A stretch of DNA of 32,254 nt from Lacunisphaera sp. (GTDB lineage Bacteria > Verrucomicrobiota > Verrucomicrobiia > Opitutales > Opitutaceae), in assembly GCA_009695095.1 (NCBI GenBank), contig SIBQ01000026.1:1-32254 (forward strand), read 5' to 3'. The translations under genes and the position numbers were made by a program. Within the stretch, counting starts at the first letter, position 1. Each line of letters begins with the position of its first letter. The notes beneath the pieces were generated by a model that had not been told where the DNA came from, searched no databases, and saw only the letters and a program-made list of their open reading frames with translations. Positions 16,336 to 24,826 of this stretch are shown here, piece by piece.

Positions 16336-17616
16336 TTAGGACCCGTTTTTCTTTTTCTCGGCCATGTTCAGGCCCACATTGACCAGCCAGAGGGAGAGTG
16401 CGCACAGGACGGCGCCGAATCCTGCGAAGGTCAGGATGAAGTTGACGCCGATTTTCGCGTCGCGCAAGGCACCGGCCCCGTAAACCGCTAGGCCACCACT
16501 GACGGCGGCGCAAAGATTGGATACCCCCATGGCGGTCGCGCGATAGCGCGTATCAACGGTCAGGCAGATTATCGGCATCAAGTTCGCTCCCGCGATACCC
16601 ACGGCCAGTCCCCACAGGCTCAGGCTCAGGAGGGTAAAGGCCAGCATCGGAAACCATCCGGTCAGAAAGAACACCGGGGCCGCGCACATAATGGCCAGCG
16701 CCGGCAGGATGATCCGGGCGCGCGGATTGACCAGACTCAAGCGGTCGGACCAATAGCCGCCGGCCAGCAACCCGACTATTTGCATAAAATAAAGGAACCC
16801 GAGCGCGGAAAATCCCGCCGCCCCCTGCCCCATGGCGAACTGTTCCCTCATCTGCGTCGGCATCCAGCCGATGATCATCCAACTGACCGCACCTTGCACA
16901 AGCGAGAAGGCCATCATGGCATAAAAGGGTCCCGGCCGGGCCAGGCTCAGCAAAGCCTCGCCGAGCCGGATGCCGGGCAGTCCGCCGCCAACGGCCGGCT
17001 CGGCCACCCCCTCACGCGATGGGTCCCGCAGGAAGAAGCAGAGCACCACGCCGAGCGCGAGGTTGGGCAACGCGATGATCTCATAGGCCTGGCTCCAACC
17101 CTGTTCGGCCGCCAGCCAGCCGCCAGCGGCGCCCAGCGTCGAACCGGCGACCGTCCCGGTCACGTGAATGCCCGCCGCCAAGGCGCGGGTCGACCCGCGG
17201 TGATAGTCGATGATCAAGGCGACGGCCGCGGGAATGTAACAGGCCTGGCTCAAGCCAAGCAGAGTGCGCAGGGCGAAAAACTGCTCGAAGGTTTTCACAT
17301 AGGCCGTGAGCAGGGTGATTGCTGACCAGGCAAACACGCTGATGATGATCACCCGGCGGCGACTGAACCGATCGGCGAAAAAGCCCGCGACGGGACTGGC
17401 AAAGGCGTAAACCCAGAGGAATCCCGACGTGAGCAAGCCGAACTGCGCGTCGCTCATGGGGATCTCCTCCAGAATCGATCCGCGCATCGTCGTCAGCATC
17501 GTGCGCGTGAGGTAATTGGACCCCCCCGCCAGCCAGAGCACCGCCACCGCGATCCACGCCGCTGAAAGCAGTGGATACTGGGCCCCGGGATTTCGGGCGT
17601 AGGTCGGCGTGGTCAT
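16336..17616 (-). CDS. MFS transporter (anion:cation symporter/hexuronate-like)
   Basis: I chose the ATG at 17616 (MTTPTYARNPG), giving 426 residues; the longer frame upstream is antisense to the dehydrogenase gene. About 12 hydrophobic segments are visible. After the second is the MFS motif region GFFADRFSRRRVI, preceded by SDAQFGLLTSGFLWVYA, a pattern typical of hexuronate, galactonate and related acid-sugar transporters. A Lys-rich tail (AEKKKNGS) ends the protein. In this operon it most likely imports a sugar acid. It lies 29 bases after a D-2-hydroxyacid dehydrogenase gene and 16 before the kelch gene. Confidence 0.87.
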   Translation of the reverse strand: MTTPTYARNPGAQYPLLSAAWIAVAVLWLAGGSNYLTRTMLTTMRGSILEEIPMSDAQFGLLTSGFLWVYAFASPVAGFFADRFSRRRVIIISVFAWSAITLLTAYVKTFEQFFALRTLLGLSQACYIPAAVALIIDYHRGSTRALAAGIHVTGTVAGSTLGAAGGWLAAEQGWSQAYEIIALPNLALGVVLCFFLRDPSREGVAEPAVGGGLPGIRLGEALLSLARPGPFYAMMAFSLVQGAVSWMIIGWMPTQMREQFAMGQGAAGFSALGFLYFMQIVGLLAGGYWSDRLSLVNPRARIILPALAIMCAAPVFFLTGWFPMLAFTLLSLSLWGLAVGIAGANLMPIICLTVDTRYRATAMGVSNLCAAVSGGLAVYGAGALRDAKIGVNFILTFAGFGAVLCALSLWLVNVGLNMAEKKKNGS

Positions 17617-17645
17617 GGCAGTTTGCTGTTCGGTGAGGGACGCGG

Positions 17646-18686
17646 TCAGTAGCCGAGCCGCTTGTTGGCCTGGTTGAGCAAAGGCTGGCCGAGTCGGAAC
17701 CGCCGGAGATTTTCCGTGAACAGGCTGATCATCGCCGGCCAGAAGCCCTCGTAGGCTCCCGCCATGTGGGGTGACATGATGAGATTCGGGGTGTCGTAGA
17801 ACACGTGTTCCGCCGGAGGTGGTTCCTGGACAAAACAGTCCACCGCCGCGCCGGCGAGGTGGCCGTCGCGCAGGGCCGCCGCAAGCGCGGATTCGTCGAC
17901 GATCCCGCCGCGGGAGATGATGATGACCCGCGCGCCTTTTCTGAGCTGGGCCAGCTCGGCCGCGCCGATAATCCCGCTGGTGTGCGGGGTCAGCGGTGCC
18001 GCCACCACGAGCACGTCGCAGAGCGGCAACATCTCCTTCAGTTGCGCTGGTTTGAACCAATGCGCGGGCAAAGTGCCTGCCGGATCGCCCGTGCCCGGCC
18101 AGAAATTGTAACCATCATCACGCCGGCCGGCCGGATCCAGCGCGGCGATGTGCAGGCCCAGCGCGTGCAGTTGCCGGGCACACTCCCGGCCGATGCTGCC
18201 GTAGCCGAGGATGCCCGCCGTCTGCCCGCGCACCAGGGATCCGCGCAGCGCCCAGCGGCTTTCCGGCCAGCGCCGGGTGGCCTGCACCTTTCCCATGGCG
18301 GGAAACTGGTGCACCAGCATCAACAGCGCCCCCGTGACGAACTGCGCGATCGGCACGCCGTGGAGGCCGCTCGCGGTGGTGACGGGAATGTCGGATTTCG
18401 CCAAGGGAAGATCCGTGACCTGGTTGGCACCCGCCGAGACCAGCTGCACCCACTGGAGATTGGGACATTGTGTGAGATCCGCCGGCACCTGCCGGTCGGT
18501 GATGATGATGTTCACGTCCCTTAAATCCGCATCCTTCTGGCCGCTCCCGGCGACGCCGGCCTGCACGATCTCGACGTCGGGACAGGCGGCTTGGATCCCT
18601 GCGGTCTCCGCCGCGGTCAATTGATAGGGCACATCCGTGTGGAAGAGGATGCGCGTGCGGTGCTCCGGTGTCATTTTGGATGGCAT
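17646..18686 (-). CDS. D-2-hydroxyacid dehydrogenase, paralogue of the 8826 protein
   Basis: This 346-residue protein has cofactor loop G161-Y-G-S-I-G166, Arg R259 (SRGGIV), Glu E288 (FVQEPP) and His H307 (MSPHMAG), so all three catalytic residues are present. It carries the PGTGDPAG insertion near 197-204. Its similarity to the protein at 8826 runs almost full length, down to matching ends (LLNQANKRLGY versus LLNPVNHRYGY). Unlike the other three it is not preceded by a dehydratase; its upstream neighbour is a Gfo/Idh oxidoreductase gene (gap 40). An alternative start four codons in (ATG at 18674) is possible. Confidence 0.9.
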   Translation of the reverse strand: MPSKMTPEHRTRILFHTDVPYQLTAAETAGIQAACPDVEIVQAGVAGSGQKDADLRDVNIIITDRQVPADLTQCPNLQWVQLVSAGANQVTDLPLAKSDIPVTTASGLHGVPIAQFVTGALLMLVHQFPAMGKVQATRRWPESRWALRGSLVRGQTAGILGYGSIGRECARQLHALGLHIAALDPAGRRDDGYNFWPGTGDPAGTLPAHWFKPAQLKEMLPLCDVLVVAAPLTPHTSGIIGAAELAQLRKGARVIIISRGGIVDESALAAALRDGHLAGAAVDCFVQEPPPAEHVFYDTPNLIMSPHMAGAYEGFWPAMISLFTENLRRFRLGQPLLNQANKRLGY

Positions 18687-18726
18687 GGATTGGGCTGGGG
18701 CAATGCGCGGCGCCTTGCTCGCAGGA

Positions 18727-19767
18727 TTACAAGGTCACGATCCGGTTTTCTGCGTTTGAGGTCAGCATGCCCAGGCAGGCGGCGAGACCGGCGCGGCCAT
18801 CCGCCCCGGTGGCGACCTCCGAGGGCTTGCCGTTCACCCGGTCGATGAACGACTGGATCTGGTTGTTGAACGCGAGCATGCGCCCGATTTTGTAAGCCGA
18901 CTCCGGATCATCGGCCATCACCGGAGGTTGGGTCGAGATGCGCCGCCAGCCCTTTTCCCGGTCGGTCTGGTGCAAATCGCCGAAGCCGTCCATGTCCAGG
19001 CTGCCCTTGCTGCCATTGATGATCACCCGGGCCATTTCCCCCGCGAAGAAACCGTGCGAGGCCTGGGTCGTGTGCACCGAGCAGATGGCGCCGTTGTCAA
19101 ACTCCAGGATGCCGACGGTGGTGTCCTCGATCGCCCGTCCCGGCGTGTAGGTGCGGCAGAAGCCGGCCACGCGCCTGACATTGGCGCCGGTGGCCCAGCG
19201 CATGGCATCGATGCCGTGCGGCAGACCGTCGATGACAAAGCCGATGGCCTCAGGCTGGTTGACCCAGCCGGTTTTGTTGCCCCCGAAGTTTCCGACATTC
19301 GCCATCTGTCGGATCATGGAGAAGTGCATGCTCTGGATGCTCCCGATCTCGCCGGCGCGGATTCGGTCGCGCATGATCGGGAGGTTGATCCGGAAGCGCA
19401 GGTTGTGGGCCACGCCGGTGACGAGGCCGTGCTTGGCCGCGGTCGCGAGCATCTGGTCGCAGTCCTCCACCTTGGTCGCCATCGGTTTCTCGATCAGCAC
19501 ATGTTTGCCGCCCTCGAGCGCCAGCATCACCTCCTTGATGTGACAATGATGCGGGGTGGTGATAACGACGGCGTCGATATCCTTGCGTTTCATCAGACCC
19601 TCGAGCGTCGGCTCGTGAGCCGCGCCGCAGCTCTGGGCCAGGCCGGCGGCGCGCGTGCCGCCCCAGATGGCGACCAGTTCGGCCGTCGAGCTGAGATTTT
19701 TGATGGCTTCGGCGTGGGTGCGTCCCATGTAACCGGAGCCGGTGATACCAAATCGTATTTTTTTCAT
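18727..19767 (-). CDS. Gfo/Idh/MocA family oxidoreductase
   Basis: This 346-residue protein has the dinucleotide loop G10-S-G12-Y-M-G15 and the family EKP motif at E93-K94-P95 (LIEKPMA), whose Lys contacts substrate and cofactor. The C-terminal alpha/beta domain has DGLPHGIDAMRW near residue 180, where family members place the D-x-x-x-H catalytic pair. Members oxidise or epimerise sugars, inositols and sugar acids with NAD(P). No signal peptide is present, so it should be cytoplasmic. It sits between the SSS symporter gene (gap 53, the widest in the operon) and a D-2-hydroxyacid dehydrogenase gene. The specific substrate is unknown. Confidence 0.9.
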   Translation of the reverse strand: MKKIRFGITGSGYMGRTHAEAIKNLSSTAELVAIWGGTRAAGLAQSCGAAHEPTLEGLMKRKDIDAVVITTPHHCHIKEVMLALEGGKHVLIEKPMATKVEDCDQMLATAAKHGLVTGVAHNLRFRINLPIMRDRIRAGEIGSIQSMHFSMIRQMANVGNFGGNKTGWVNQPEAIGFVIDGLPHGIDAMRWATGANVRRVAGFCRTYTPGRAIEDTTVGILEFDNGAICSVHTTQASHGFFAGEMARVIINGSKGSLDMDGFGDLHQTDREKGWRRISTQPPVMADDPESAYKIGRMLAFNNQIQSFIDRVNGKPSEVATGADGRAGLAACLGMLTSNAENRIVTL

Positions 19768-19820
19768 TTTTTCAGGTTGGGTTGAAGGAAAGCGAGGTCA
19801 GGCGGGAGCCCGGGAGCGGC

Positions 19821-21491
19821 TTAGGGGCGCAGCAGCAGGATCAGCAGGGGCCAGGGCAGCAGCACGACCGTGGCGTAGGCGGTCAGCACACGGAAAGATT
19901 TACCCCGGGTCGGCATCAGGCTGAAGAGGCAGCCGGCCGCGATTGACACCGTCAGCGCGCAAGGTGCGATCCATTGGAAACTCAGGGCCTGGCCGCCGGT
20001 GAACATATCCCAATATCCGACCAGCAGCGCCGTCACAAAGCTGTAGATCGCCCCCATGATCGCGCCAAAGGGTGTCGCAAAGGGCACCCACAGGGCGAGG
20101 AACAACACCCCGAACAACGGACAGAGAAATAGATTCACCATCTTCCCGCCCAGTTCGACCAGATTGCCCGGTATCAGGTCGGCCAGCAAGCTCGCGGCGA
20201 TCGCAGCGACGCCGACCCCAAAGGCCAGCAACCGGGCATGTTTCACGCGGGTGGATTCCGTGCGCTGCCCGTCGGGCGCGAGCGTCTCGATAAAATCCTT
20301 GGTCAGGACGGTAGCGCTGGAGTTGATGCCCGAACTCAGGCTCGACATCGCCGCCGCGAGCAGACCGGACACCACCAGCCCCGGCAGACCCACCGGCAGG
20401 AAATGGCCGACAAAATGTGGAAACAGCGCGTCACCATTCTTGGCGAGGGACAAATGCGAAGGAACGAAATCAGGATTGGCCTGATAGAAACCGAGCACCG
20501 CGAATCCCACGAGGCAGAGGACGACCACGACGGAACCGGCGGCGATGCAGTTGTGGAGCAAGGCACGCCGCGCCGCCGGCACATCGCGCGTGCTCAGAAA
20601 GCGCTGGACGGCCATCTGGTCGGACGCCGAGGTGCAGACCCACCAGATGATCGTGCCCACAAAGGTGCCAACCATGGTCACCCGCACATGGGGATCCGTG
20701 CTGAAAAACGGTTGCGGCGCCCAGTGCCCCGACCATTGCGTCGGCCACCAGGTGCCCACTCCGCCCATGAGAACCGTGACGCAGACCACCGTCGCGATCG
20801 CGCCCAGCAGCAGGATGAAAAACTGCAGCACGTCCGTGATCACCACCGCCGCATATCCGCCCACCAGCGAATAAGTCGTGGTGATCACCCCGGTGATGAG
20901 CGAGATCAGCGGGATCCAGGCGGGATCCCACCCGAGCACCGTCACCAGGATCAGCGAGGTCGTGTAGAGCATCAGCCCCATCCACACGAATCGCGTCAGC
21001 AGGAATGCGGCCGAGGTCGCGAGCCGCACGTGGAATCCAAGCCGCTGTTCCAGCAACTCGTAGACGCTGGTGACCTTCAGCCGCATGATGAGCGGAATCA
21101 CCCGGTAGCCCACGACCAGGTAGACGACCGGAAAAGCCGCGAGGGTCAGCAGGAGGTAGACCGGGCCGTTTTGCACGACCTCACCCGGCAGCCCGAGATA
21201 GGTCAGCGTGCTGCAGATCGTGGCATAGAGCGAAATCCCGACCAGGAATGGCGACATGTTCCGATCCGCCATGAAGTAATTTTCCGCCGTCTTCTGCCGG
21301 CGGGAATAATAGGCGCCGATCCCGATGAGCAAGGCCGCGATCCCCACCAGCACCAGCCAGTCCACCGCCCCCAGTCCCCGCAACGGCGCCTCGCCGGAAT
21401 CGGCCGCATAGGCCGTGCCTGGTCGGATCACCGCCGCCAGCAGCGCCCCGATCCGGATTGGCCCACAACAGTAAGAGCGGGGCGGCGTCAT
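19821..21491 (-). CDS. Sodium:solute symporter (SSS family)
   Basis: This 556-residue protein has about 13-14 hydrophobic segments. SSS hallmarks include the first-helix region DWLVLVGIAALLIGIGAYYS followed by an ENYFMADRNM loop, SLYATICSTLTYLGLPGEV and YSLVGGYAAVVITDVLQF. It should import a sugar, sugar acid or sialate-like compound with Na+. The first 30 residues (MTPPRSYCCG to AYAAD) resemble a signal peptide ahead of helix 1, which is atypical for most SSS proteins. A later start is possible, but the ATG at 21491 overlaps the upstream gene's stop by 4 bases, which supports it. Confidence 0.9.
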   Translation of the reverse strand: MTPPRSYCCGPIRIGALLAAVIRPGTAYAADSGEAPLRGLGAVDWLVLVGIAALLIGIGAYYSRRQKTAENYFMADRNMSPFLVGISLYATICSTLTYLGLPGEVVQNGPVYLLLTLAAFPVVYLVVGYRVIPLIMRLKVTSVYELLEQRLGFHVRLATSAAFLLTRFVWMGLMLYTTSLILVTVLGWDPAWIPLISLITGVITTTYSLVGGYAAVVITDVLQFFILLLGAIATVVCVTVLMGGVGTWWPTQWSGHWAPQPFFSTDPHVRVTMVGTFVGTIIWWVCTSASDQMAVQRFLSTRDVPAARRALLHNCIAAGSVVVVLCLVGFAVLGFYQANPDFVPSHLSLAKNGDALFPHFVGHFLPVGLPGLVVSGLLAAAMSSLSSGINSSATVLTKDFIETLAPDGQRTESTRVKHARLLAFGVGVAAIAASLLADLIPGNLVELGGKMVNLFLCPLFGVLFLALWVPFATPFGAIMGAIYSFVTALLVGYWDMFTGGQALSFQWIAPCALTVSIAAGCLFSLMPTRGKSFRVLTAYATVVLLPWPLLILLLRP

Positions 21492-22660
21492 TTCCAGAGA
21501 ACCGTGCGGTCAATCGAGGCGATGGTCGGACAACCGAGCAGCGACATGGCCATGAGGAGTTCCTGCCGGAGGATCTTGAGCACGTGCGTGACCCCGTCGG
21601 CGCCACCGCTGGCCAGACCGTAGACATAGGGCCGGCCGATCTGCACGGCCGAGGCGCCGAGCGCGAGCGCCTTCACGATGTCGGTGCCGCGGCGGATGCC
21701 GCCATCCACGATGACGGGCACGCGGCCCGCCACCGCCTCCACCACGCGCGGCAGCACCTCGATGGTGGCCGGCAGGGTGTCAAGACAGCGGCCGCCGTGG
21801 TTGGACACGATGATGCCGTCAGCGCCGGCTTTGAGGCCGGTCCCGGCATCGGCCGGGTTCATCACGCCCTTGAGGAGCATCGGCACTTTGGTGAAGGATC
21901 GCAGCCACTCGATGTCCCTCCACAGGAGGTTGGCCGGCCGCACTGTATCAAGCGTCTGGATCGTGTAGGCATCGCGCAGGCCCGCGTAATGCGGGAAGCC
22001 GACGCCGGGCGGGAGTTCATAGGGGGTCCGCATCTGGCGATTGCGCGCGCCATCGAGGGGGGAGTCCACGGTCACACACAGCGCCTGCGCGCCGGCGGCC
22101 TGCACCCGCTCGACCAGTTCGCGGGAGAGGCCGCGGTCCCTGAACACATAGAGCTGGAACCACACGGGATGGGAGGCGACCGCCATCACCTCCTCGATGC
22201 TCTTGTTTGAGCCGGAGCTGAGGACCATGGTCGCGCCAAAGGCGCCCGCGCCGCGCGCGGTGGCGAGTTCCGCCTCGGGGTGGGTCAGCGCCTGGACGCC
22301 CGTCGGCGCGAGTATGATGGGTGTGCTCATCTTCTTCCCCAGGATCGTCGTGGAGCAATCCAGGGCGGAAATATCCCGGAGCGCCTGTGGCAGCAGGCGG
22401 ATTTCGCGGTATTTCTCCCGGTTCCAGCGCAGGGTGATCTCGTCCGCCGCGCCCCCGGCGACGTAGGCATAGGCCGACGGCAACATGACGTTGCGGGCCA
22501 CGGCCTCGACGTCATCGAGGCAGAGCAGGTCGGACAATCTGGCGGCCGGCGGCGGTTTGGCCGCCGGGGCGGAAGGCGTGTCTTCCGTCGCCGCCTTGAG
22601 GACGTGGGCTCCCAGCGCGCCGGCCCCGATGGCCGTGGTCAGGAATGTTTTCCGGTTCAT
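21488..22660 (-). CDS. FMN-dependent alpha-hydroxyacid oxidase/dehydrogenase, probably exported
   Basis: This 390-residue protein has the L-lactate dehydrogenase/glycolate oxidase barrel. Key residues: YAYVAGGAADE near 64-74, Y171 (WFQLY), K264 (LLKGV), base H288 with R291 (SNHGGR) and the FMN phosphate site DGGIRRG near 319-325. It should oxidise an L-2-hydroxy acid to a 2-keto acid. The N-terminus is unusual: NRKTFLTTAIGAGALGA resembles a twin-arginine signal with Lys as second basic residue, followed by a Pro/Ala-rich linker to about 40. The next gene upstream, 6 bases away, encodes a small cytochrome c that could take the electrons. Confidence in the family is high; export is an inference. 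Confidence 0.88.
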   Translation of the reverse strand: MNRKTFLTTAIGAGALGAHVLKAATEDTPSAPAAKPPPAARLSDLLCLDDVEAVARNVMLPSAYAYVAGGAADEITLRWNREKYREIRLLPQALRDISALDCSTTILGKKMSTPIILAPTGVQALTHPEAELATARGAGAFGATMVLSSGSNKSIEEVMAVASHPVWFQLYVFRDRGLSRELVERVQAAGAQALCVTVDSPLDGARNRQMRTPYELPPGVGFPHYAGLRDAYTIQTLDTVRPANLLWRDIEWLRSFTKVPMLLKGVMNPADAGTGLKAGADGIIVSNHGGRCLDTLPATIEVLPRVVEAVAGRVPVIVDGGIRRGTDIVKALALGASAVQIGRPYVYGLASGGADGVTHVLKILRQELLMAMSLLGCPTIASIDRTVLWK

Positions 22661-22666
22661 GGGATA

Positions 22667-23056
22667 TCAGGGGGTGTAGGTTTTCAAGTAGGCGATGAGA
22701 TCGCGGCGATCGGCCGGCAGGGGCAGACCCGGAAATGGCATGGCATTGCCGGGCATCATTTCCTGAGGCTCGGCCAGGTAGGCATCGAGGGTGGCCTCGT
22801 CCCAGACGATCCGGGCATTCTTCATCGCGCGGCTGTAGCGGAAGCCCGGCACCGTGCCGCTTTTCCGGCCGACCACGCCGCGCAGGTCGGGGCCGGTCTT
22901 GGTCGGCAGGCCCGGATCGTGGCAGGCCGCGCAGGTCGCGAAGACTCTGCGCCCATTCTCGATGTCGCGCAAAACCGCGGAGTCCGCGGCCACCGCCGTG
23001 GCCAGTCCGGCGGCCAAGTAGACCGAGAATGCACCGGACTTGATCGGCGTGCTCAT
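22667..23056 (-). CDS. Periplasmic class I c-type cytochrome
   Basis: This 129-residue protein has a likely Sec signal (about 8-24, AAGLATAVAA), one haem motif C42-A-A-C45-H46 and probable sixth-ligand Met M106 in PGNAMPFPG. The GPDLRGVVGR segment is typical of cytochrome c family proteins of about 100 mature residues. It lies between the GMC subunit gene (4-base overlap) and the alpha-hydroxyacid oxidase gene (6-base gap). It is therefore the natural electron acceptor for the GMC dehydrogenase, and perhaps for the oxidase too, passing electrons toward a terminal oxidase. Confidence 0.93.
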   Translation of the reverse strand: MSTPIKSGAFSVYLAAGLATAVAADSAVLRDIENGRRVFATCAACHDPGLPTKTGPDLRGVVGRKSGTVPGFRYSRAMKNARIVWDEATLDAYLAEPQEMMPGNAMPFPGLPLPADRRDLIAYLKTYTP

Positions 23057-24816
23057 GAGAGGTGCCCTGGATTTTTTACGTAGCGCGCGATATCATCGCC
23101 CAGCCGCAGGGCGAGCGCCGCCAGCGGCCCCGTGGGGTTGAGACCGGAATTATGCGCAAAGACCGACGCACCCACGACGAAAAGATTCTCGGAGTCCCAG
23201 TGCTGTAGGCGGGGCGATACGACGCTGGTCGCCGGGTCGGCGCCCATGCAGGTGCCACCGGTGATATGCGTGCCCTGATACAGGCGTGTGTCAAAGGGAC
23301 TGGTGCGCGGGACAACCGGACCGAGCTGGGTCGCGCCCATGGCGCGGGCAATCTGCTCGGCTCGCCCCGTGCAAAAGGCCGAGACCCGCCGCTCGTTTTC
23401 GCGGATATCGAAATTCATCCGGACGAGCGGCAGCCCGAAGGCGTCGGAATAATCGGGGTCGAGGTCGAGGTAGTTTTCCCGGTGCGGATAGCAGCTGCCC
23501 TGCACGCCGATGGCGCAATTGTGGGCATACCACTCGGCATTGGCCCGCTTCCAAGCCGTGCCCCAGCGGGGCGTGCCCGGCGGCAGCCGCCGCGCGTTGA
23601 TGGGCCGGCCCGAGATGACACCCACCCCGATGCTGCCGCCCCCGAGGAAGCCCAGGCCGGTGTGGTCGAAGTTGTCGTCGTCGAACTCCTCCATGATGGT
23701 GCTTGTGCAACCGGCGGCGAGAAACGGGTTGAGCCACCGGTCGCGCAGGAAGATCGAGATCCCCGAATTGATCTGGTAGCAAAAATTCTTCCCCACCACG
23801 CCCTCCCCTTTCACCGGATCGTAGGGCCGGCCGATGCCGCCGGTGAGGAGCAGCTTGGTGTTCGTCATGGTGAAGGCCGCCAGCACCACCACCCCGCCCG
23901 GCTGCAAATATTCCTCGCCGGTGATCAGATCCAGATAACGCACTCCCCGCACCCGGCCCGCGGCGCGGTCATAGTCCAGCCCCAGCACCTGGCAGTGACG
24001 CCGCAGCTCGAAGTGCGCCTGCCGCTCCAGCCACGGATACAGCAGCGCGTCCGGCGTGCCCTTGGCATTGGCCTCGCAGATGAAGCGGTCGCAATGCCCG
24101 CAATACTGGCAGGCTCCAAGCCGCATGCCGTCGGGATTCACGTAGGTTCCGGTGGAATTTGCCCCCGGCGAGGGGAACGGCCGGTAGCCGAACTCCCGCT
24201 CGGCCGTTGCCTTGAAAATCAATCCGGCCTCCGTAGTCTCCAGCGGCGGCTGTGGATACTCGTTCTGCCGCGGCGCTTCGAACGGGTTGCCGCCCGGCAT
24301 AATCTTGCCCCGGATATTGCCGGCGCGACCGGTGACCCCGAACAGTTTCTCAAACAGGTCGTAGTAGGGTTCGAGTTCTTCATGCGACACGCCCCAGTCC
24401 TGCAGGGGCATGTCAGCCGGAATGGCGTCCTGGCCATAGCGGGCCGTGAAATGGGAGCGCAGCGCCATGTTGCACGCGGCCCAGCGCCACACCTGCCCGT
24501 TCCAATGGCTGCCCGCCCCGCCCACGCCCGTGCCGGGCAGGAACGCGCTGAGCCGGCGCATCGGTCGGGAGGGTTCCGGCCGGGAGCGGCGCAGGGTGTA
24601 GGTCTCGCTCGCCGCATCCTGCATCAGCCCGAGCCGGATGTCCCACCGCAGCTCATCGCGCTGCGTCGGAATCCTGCCCGCAGCCTCGGCGCGATGATCG
24701 CCGCCCCGTTCGAGCACCACGGTGTCGATCCCCTGGTGCACCAATTGCCGCGCGAGAAGCCCCGCGGCCATCCCGCCGCCGACTATCACCACGCTGCGCT
24801 GGGGGAGAGGCTTCAT
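23053..24816 (-). CDS. GMC-family flavoprotein, gluconate 2-dehydrogenase-like large subunit
   Basis: This 587-residue protein has the FAD loop VVIVGGGMAAG at 9-19 and the GMC signature region GTGVGGAGSHWNG at 95-107. C-terminal catalytic residues are H517 (THITGGTCMG) and N560 (GLNPTGP), matching the GMC His-Asn pair. A four-Cys motif, C236-x2-C239-x2-C242-x5-C248, resembles the iron-sulfur-type cysteine cluster of FAD-dependent sugar dehydrogenase large subunits. There is no signal peptide; large subunits of this type are exported with a Tat-bearing small subunit, which here is the gene just upstream. Expected role: oxidation of a sugar or sugar acid in the periplasm with electrons to cytochrome c. 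Confidence 0.9.
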   Translation of the reverse strand: MKPLPQRSVVIVGGGMAAGLLARQLVHQGIDTVVLERGGDHRAEAAGRIPTQRDELRWDIRLGLMQDAASETYTLRRSRPEPSRPMRRLSAFLPGTGVGGAGSHWNGQVWRWAACNMALRSHFTARYGQDAIPADMPLQDWGVSHEELEPYYDLFEKLFGVTGRAGNIRGKIMPGGNPFEAPRQNEYPQPPLETTEAGLIFKATAEREFGYRPFPSPGANSTGTYVNPDGMRLGACQYCGHCDRFICEANAKGTPDALLYPWLERQAHFELRRHCQVLGLDYDRAAGRVRGVRYLDLITGEEYLQPGGVVVLAAFTMTNTKLLLTGGIGRPYDPVKGEGVVGKNFCYQINSGISIFLRDRWLNPFLAAGCTSTIMEEFDDDNFDHTGLGFLGGGSIGVGVISGRPINARRLPPGTPRWGTAWKRANAEWYAHNCAIGVQGSCYPHRENYLDLDPDYSDAFGLPLVRMNFDIRENERRVSAFCTGRAEQIARAMGATQLGPVVPRTSPFDTRLYQGTHITGGTCMGADPATSVVSPRLQHWDSENLFVVGASVFAHNSGLNPTGPLAALALRLGDDIARYVKNPGHLS

Positions 24817-24826
24817 AAGGCCGGAG

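Noticed and set aside
17617-18060. Upstream extension of the second MFS gene to 574 residues
   Set aside because: The extension is antisense-like sequence over the dehydrogenase gene's own coding strand in another frame; the ATG at 17616 gives a normal MFS N-terminus.
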